Assembly (NCBI GenBank): GCA_046160625.1
Contig: JBJXGZ010000118.1
Coordinates: 62,001 to 126,000 of the forward strand
Source: M3007 sp046160625
Lineage (GTDB): Bacteria; Bacteroidota; Bacteroidia; Chitinophagales; Saprospiraceae
Direction: 5' to 3'
DNA length: 64,000 nt
Part shown: positions 60,947 to 64,000 of the stretch, in pieces
Layout: each line of letters starts with the position of its first letter
Position numbering within the stretch: the stretch's first letter is position 1
Translations under genes and position numbers: made by a program
The notes under the pieces: model-generated
The model's input: the letters and a program-made list of their open reading frames with translations, nothing else
Database searches by the model: none
What the model was told of the DNA's origin: nothing

Positions 60947-63908
60947 GGTTCGGTTGATTGCTTTGAAAAGGGATATGTAGCACAACCTCTGTCCCGGTAG
61001 GCTTGTCATGTTCGTACAGATCGTGAATTTGCAAGGCCGGAGTTTCGTTCGTTTTGTTGCGAAGCAGTTGCAGACGTTCCATGGTGATTTGGGTAGCCAG
61101 GGGTTTGTGCGGGTCGCGCAATTTCAATTGTGCGGAAGCGGCCCGGCCCACGCCCGTGTCGCGTATGGTGGCGATGATTTCGATGCCAGAAAGTTGGAAG
61201 TCAACCGATATATTTCCAGCCCCTTTTTTGGGCGCTACGCCGTGAATCACGGCATTTTCCACAAAGGGTTGTAACAACATGGATGGGATCAAAATTTCCA
61301 TTGGATTTAGCAGTGGAGAGGCTTCAATTTGGAACTTGAACTTGTCCGGGTACCTGATTTGCGACAACTGCAGGTAAATTCGCAGCAATTCCATTTCCTG
61401 ATCCAAGGGAATAAGGACGTCAGAATAATCCAGATTCATCCTCAAAAGCCGGGCGAATTTACCAATAAACGCATTGGCCTCCACCACTCTTTCCTGCCCG
61501 TAATATCCTTTTATGGTATTCAGGGCATTGAAAATAAAGTGCGGGTTCATTTGCAGACGGAGGGCCAGCATTTTCAGGTCGGCGTTTTTCTTTTGCAGCT
61601 CGGCCTTTTCGCGACTGGTTTCCATCAAGGTCCGTTCCACCTCGTAGCCCTGGCGAAGCCGGTTCTCCCGCCATTTTATGTAACCCGCCACAAGCGCCAG
61701 GAGCAGGCTGCCCAATAAAATGAAGAACCAGGTTTGCATCCAAAAAGGAGGTTGTACCTGAATTTGAACTGTGGCCGCTTCAGCGCAGACCTCTCCTGCG
61801 CCGTTCACTGTGCGTACTTCAAAGGTGTAATTCCCTGGTCGGAGGCTGGCGAATTCGATCGCTTCATTGGTCGTTTCACGCCACATTGTATCCAATCCCT
61901 GAAGCCGGTAACGATAGCGTATATACTGCGGCTCACGATAAGAAAGCCCTTCGAATTCAATGCTCAAAGAACCCTGCGCATAGTTCATAATCAAGGTATT
62001 ATCTTCATCAAGGGCTTGGGGTTTGTTATTAATGCGCACGGATTTTATCAAGGCTGGCGGGGAGGGCGGCGATTGCAGAAGAATGCTTTTGGGTAAAGCA
62101 AGCAGTCCATCATCTTTGCCAATATACACTTGATTTCCAATGACTTCCACGGCATTGATCTTGTCCCAACCTAAGCCAAGTACACCCCAGAAATTGGTCA
62201 ATTGCAATTTGCCTGGCTCCCCCTGGACCCGAAACAGCCCGCTGGCCGAGCCGATCCAAATCTTGTTTTCCGCATCGCGGCAAAGGTCCCGGCAGATCAC
62301 CGCACCGAATTGGTTGCTGATGGATATGCTGTCCGTTACCCGACCTTGCTGGATCACAAACAATCCCTTCGATTCGCTCAATACCCACAGTTTTTGGTTC
62401 ATCTTGTCAAAATCCATGTCCTTTATGCTGTGAGCCAGCACCCTTTTTTCTGTGCTGCCAGGTTCCATGACAAACAAACCGTTGTGTGTACCAACCCAGA
62501 CCAGATTGCGCTCGTCGAATTCAATTTTTTCAACCTTATAGCCTTTAAACCTGGTAATCTTGGGCATTCCGTATAAGGGGTTTGAATCCAAAATATTGGA
62601 TACCGTCCCGGCGGGCAGCATTTTTTTCTGGGCCAGTTTTTGAGGGATTTCAAATAGCCCGTTCAACCCGGCCCAATAGTCGCCGTTATAGTCTATATTG
62701 ATATCGGAGGCTCGATGCACCAACAATTTTTCGACTCCGTTGCGAATGACCAGCGTCCCCGCTTTCCCAATGACCAGCGTGGTGCCATCTTCTAAATGGC
62801 GAATGTTTCTGATGTTTTTATTGGTGACGTTTTTTTGGAAAATGACTTTGGATTGAATTCTGTTGTCCTCAAAAACAGCATATGCACTGCCTTCCGATCC
62901 AATCCATAGTCGGTTTTGAGGATCCCTGCTGAGGCAAATTATCCGTTTGTGCACCAGTCCATCTTCCAAGGAATACTGAACAATATCAGGGTCTGGGACA
63001 TAAAACAGCCCCTCCTCAAAAGTTGAAAACCAGAGTCCGTCTTCCCGGTCTTTCATAATTGAAGAAACGGAGCGGCCAGACAGATATGTTTTTTCTTTTT
63101 TCAAGGATTGATAATCAAATACGATGGCTCCGTTGCGAGTGCCTGTCCAGAGTTTATTACCGATTTTTTTGATGAAAATGTATTGATTCCCTTCTTCCAG
63201 GGCTGTGAAAACGTGCAATACCCGGCCGGAAACCCGGTCCAAAAAATAAAGGCTTCTATCGGAAGTGATGATGAGCGTATCGCCTGAGGTGATGGCCTGA
63301 ATAGTTTGCATGAGCGTGGGCATGGTCGCAATCACGCTATAACCTTCCGGTTTTATCAGGCCAAAATTCCGCCCGCCTCCACCGATTGAATTTTCGGGGT
63401 TTTCCCAGGCTACTACCACGCCATTTTCTGTTGTGCGCTCTTCTATCTCCATGCGCTCCATATCAATCAGGATGGTTTTAAACCCTCCGCAATAGACCAT
63501 GCGGCCATCTTGTTGTTGAAATAGTTTGATTACCAGGCCTTTGAGGTCGCAGCGTTTCAGGAATGGCAGATTGTTTTCATTGTATAGTGTACCATTATGA
63601 AAAAAACCAGTTTTGCCGTTGAGCGTAGCAAACCATATTCGCCCCGCATGGTCTTCGCAAAGGTTGAAAACCTCATTGTCGGGCATACCGTGGGAAGTGT
63701 TGTAATGAACAAAGGATTGTCCGTCAAAACGACTCACACCCACGTCCGAGCTGGCCCAGATATAGCCTTTGCTGTCCTGAAAAACGGAATAGATGTAGTT
63801 GGAGGGCAGGCCTTCGCTGGTCTGATAGTTTTTGGAGAAGGGTTGCTGGGCAGTCAGGACTTGCGTTGACAGAAAAAAGAAAGTGAAAATGAGGTTTTTG
63901 CACAGCAT
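60939..63908 (-). CDS. LytS-type histidine kinase with two-component beta-propeller sensor
   Basis: 989 residues. Signal peptide ends LTAQ. Periplasmic sensor: Reg_prop-type propeller repeats (about 28-640, for example GLPSNYIYSVFQDSKGYIWA, then repeats of RLWIGSEG, LVWVGTHNGL, KIWIGSASGL), then a Y_Y_Y domain (about 650-735, RYRYRLQGLDTMWRETTN). TM helix (about 742-762), coiled linker, His_kinase domain: LQMNPHFIFNALNTIKGY with phospho-acceptor His790, and ATPase (MLLQPFVENAVIHG, IRDTGVGR). The sensor resembles that of hybrid two-component sensors of glycan degradation but lacks the fused AraC part. Ligand unknown. Directly upstream of its LytTR regulator. Confidence 0.94.
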   Translation of the reverse strand: MLCKNLIFTFFFLSTQVLTAQQPFSKNYQTSEGLPSNYIYSVFQDSKGYIWASSDVGVSRFDGQSFVHYNTSHGMPDNEVFNLCEDHAGRIWFATLNGKTGFFHNGTLYNENNLPFLKRCDLKGLVIKLFQQQDGRMVYCGGFKTILIDMERMEIEERTTENGVVVAWENPENSIGGGGRNFGLIKPEGYSVIATMPTLMQTIQAITSGDTLIITSDRSLYFLDRVSGRVLHVFTALEEGNQYIFIKKIGNKLWTGTRNGAIVFDYQSLKKEKTYLSGRSVSSIMKDREDGLWFSTFEEGLFYVPDPDIVQYSLEDGLVHKRIICLSRDPQNRLWIGSEGSAYAVFEDNRIQSKVIFQKNVTNKNIRNIRHLEDGTTLVIGKAGTLVIRNGVEKLLVHRASDINIDYNGDYWAGLNGLFEIPQKLAQKKMLPAGTVSNILDSNPLYGMPKITRFKGYKVEKIEFDERNLVWVGTHNGLFVMEPGSTEKRVLAHSIKDMDFDKMNQKLWVLSESKGLFVIQQGRVTDSISISNQFGAVICRDLCRDAENKIWIGSASGLFRVQGEPGKLQLTNFWGVLGLGWDKINAVEVIGNQVYIGKDDGLLALPKSILLQSPPSPPALIKSVRINNKPQALDEDNTLIMNYAQGSLSIEFEGLSYREPQYIRYRYRLQGLDTMWRETTNEAIEFASLRPGNYTFEVRTVNGAGEVCAEAATVQIQVQPPFWMQTWFFILLGSLLLALVAGYIKWRENRLRQGYEVERTLMETSREKAELQKKNADLKMLALRLQMNPHFIFNALNTIKGYYGQERVVEANAFIGKFARLLRMNLDYSDVLIPLDQEMELLRIYLQLSQIRYPDKFKFQIEASPLLNPMEILIPSMLLQPFVENAVIHGVAPKKGAGNISVDFQLSGIEIIATIRDTGVGRAASAQLKLRDPHKPLATQITMERLQLLRNKTNETPALQIHDLYEHDKPTGTEVVLHIPFQSNQPNHD

Positions 63909-64000
63909 TAGAGGGGTGAAGGTAGGGGCTTGAGTAAATAAATCCAGTGCGTTAAATAAGTACGGACTATCGGAAAAGCGACATACTGATACATTTTTAA

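Overview
The window looks like chromosomal DNA of a Bacteroidota member, most plausibly of the Saprospiria group. Support: SusC/SusD/SusE genes, several secreted proteins ending in type IX secretion (T9SS) sorting domains, LytS/LytTR two-component pairs, ECF sigma factors paired with one-TM partners, a SurA-BamA cluster, and promoter -7 boxes of the Bacteroidota form TAnnTTTG. The genus-level placement is inference. I see no rRNA, tRNA, CRISPR array, phage module or intact insertion sequence.

Layout. 0-2.7 kb: an ECF sigma factor with a membrane protein carrying a YCII-like domain, then a TetR regulator and hydrolase on the minus strand with a palindromic operator. 2.8-6.1 kb: ATP-grasp enzyme, flavin-reductase-like protein, and a lipoprotein of the proline-iminopeptidase type. 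6.2-10 kb: tandem DUF4331 paralogues, only one with a T9SS tail. 10.2-13.9 kb: flippase-like membrane protein, thiL, DUF4350 protein. 14-22 kb: a polysaccharide utilisation locus (SusC, a SusD with SusE-type modules inserted, SusE, GH53 galactanase), probably for beta-1,4-galactan. 22.2-29 kb: DUF2851, a sigma-like membrane protein coupled to rsmG, a GH73 glucosaminidase, and an ECF sigma/membrane-barrel pair. 29-34.2 kb: outer-membrane biogenesis cluster (parvulin-like lipoprotein, SurA, BamA). 34.3-44.1 kb: TonB-dependent receptor, DUF1761, rhodanese lipoprotein, a LytS/LytTR pair, an MBOAT acyltransferase, TPR protein and a small unknown protein. 44.3-50.7 kb: T9SS-exported vWA protein, long-chain acyl-CoA dehydrogenase, second LytS/LytTR pair, GldM-C-like secreted protein. 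50.8-64 kb: DinD, a GT-C/TPR membrane protein, RtcB, an M43 metalloprotease with SprB-like repeats, a secreted unknown, and a third LytS/LytTR pair with a large beta-propeller sensor.

The most striking feature is not a gene. At least thirteen intergenic spacers hold an element of one design: a short degenerate word (about 7-12 bases) repeated two to ten times, then, in most cases, a spacer and its reverse complement, so the transcript can fold into a long hairpin. The word differs between spacers, but several words recur at distant sites in the window. Almost every copy starts at, or within a few to about 17 bases of, the stop codon of the upstream gene, on either strand. Several lie between genes that would otherwise form operons, and they create false N-terminal extensions in naive gene calls. 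One element (58248-58506) is a nested double inverted repeat.

Gene starts below were often moved downstream of the longest open frame, because the extension runs through such a repeat or a promoter, or because a signal peptide begins at the inner ATG.
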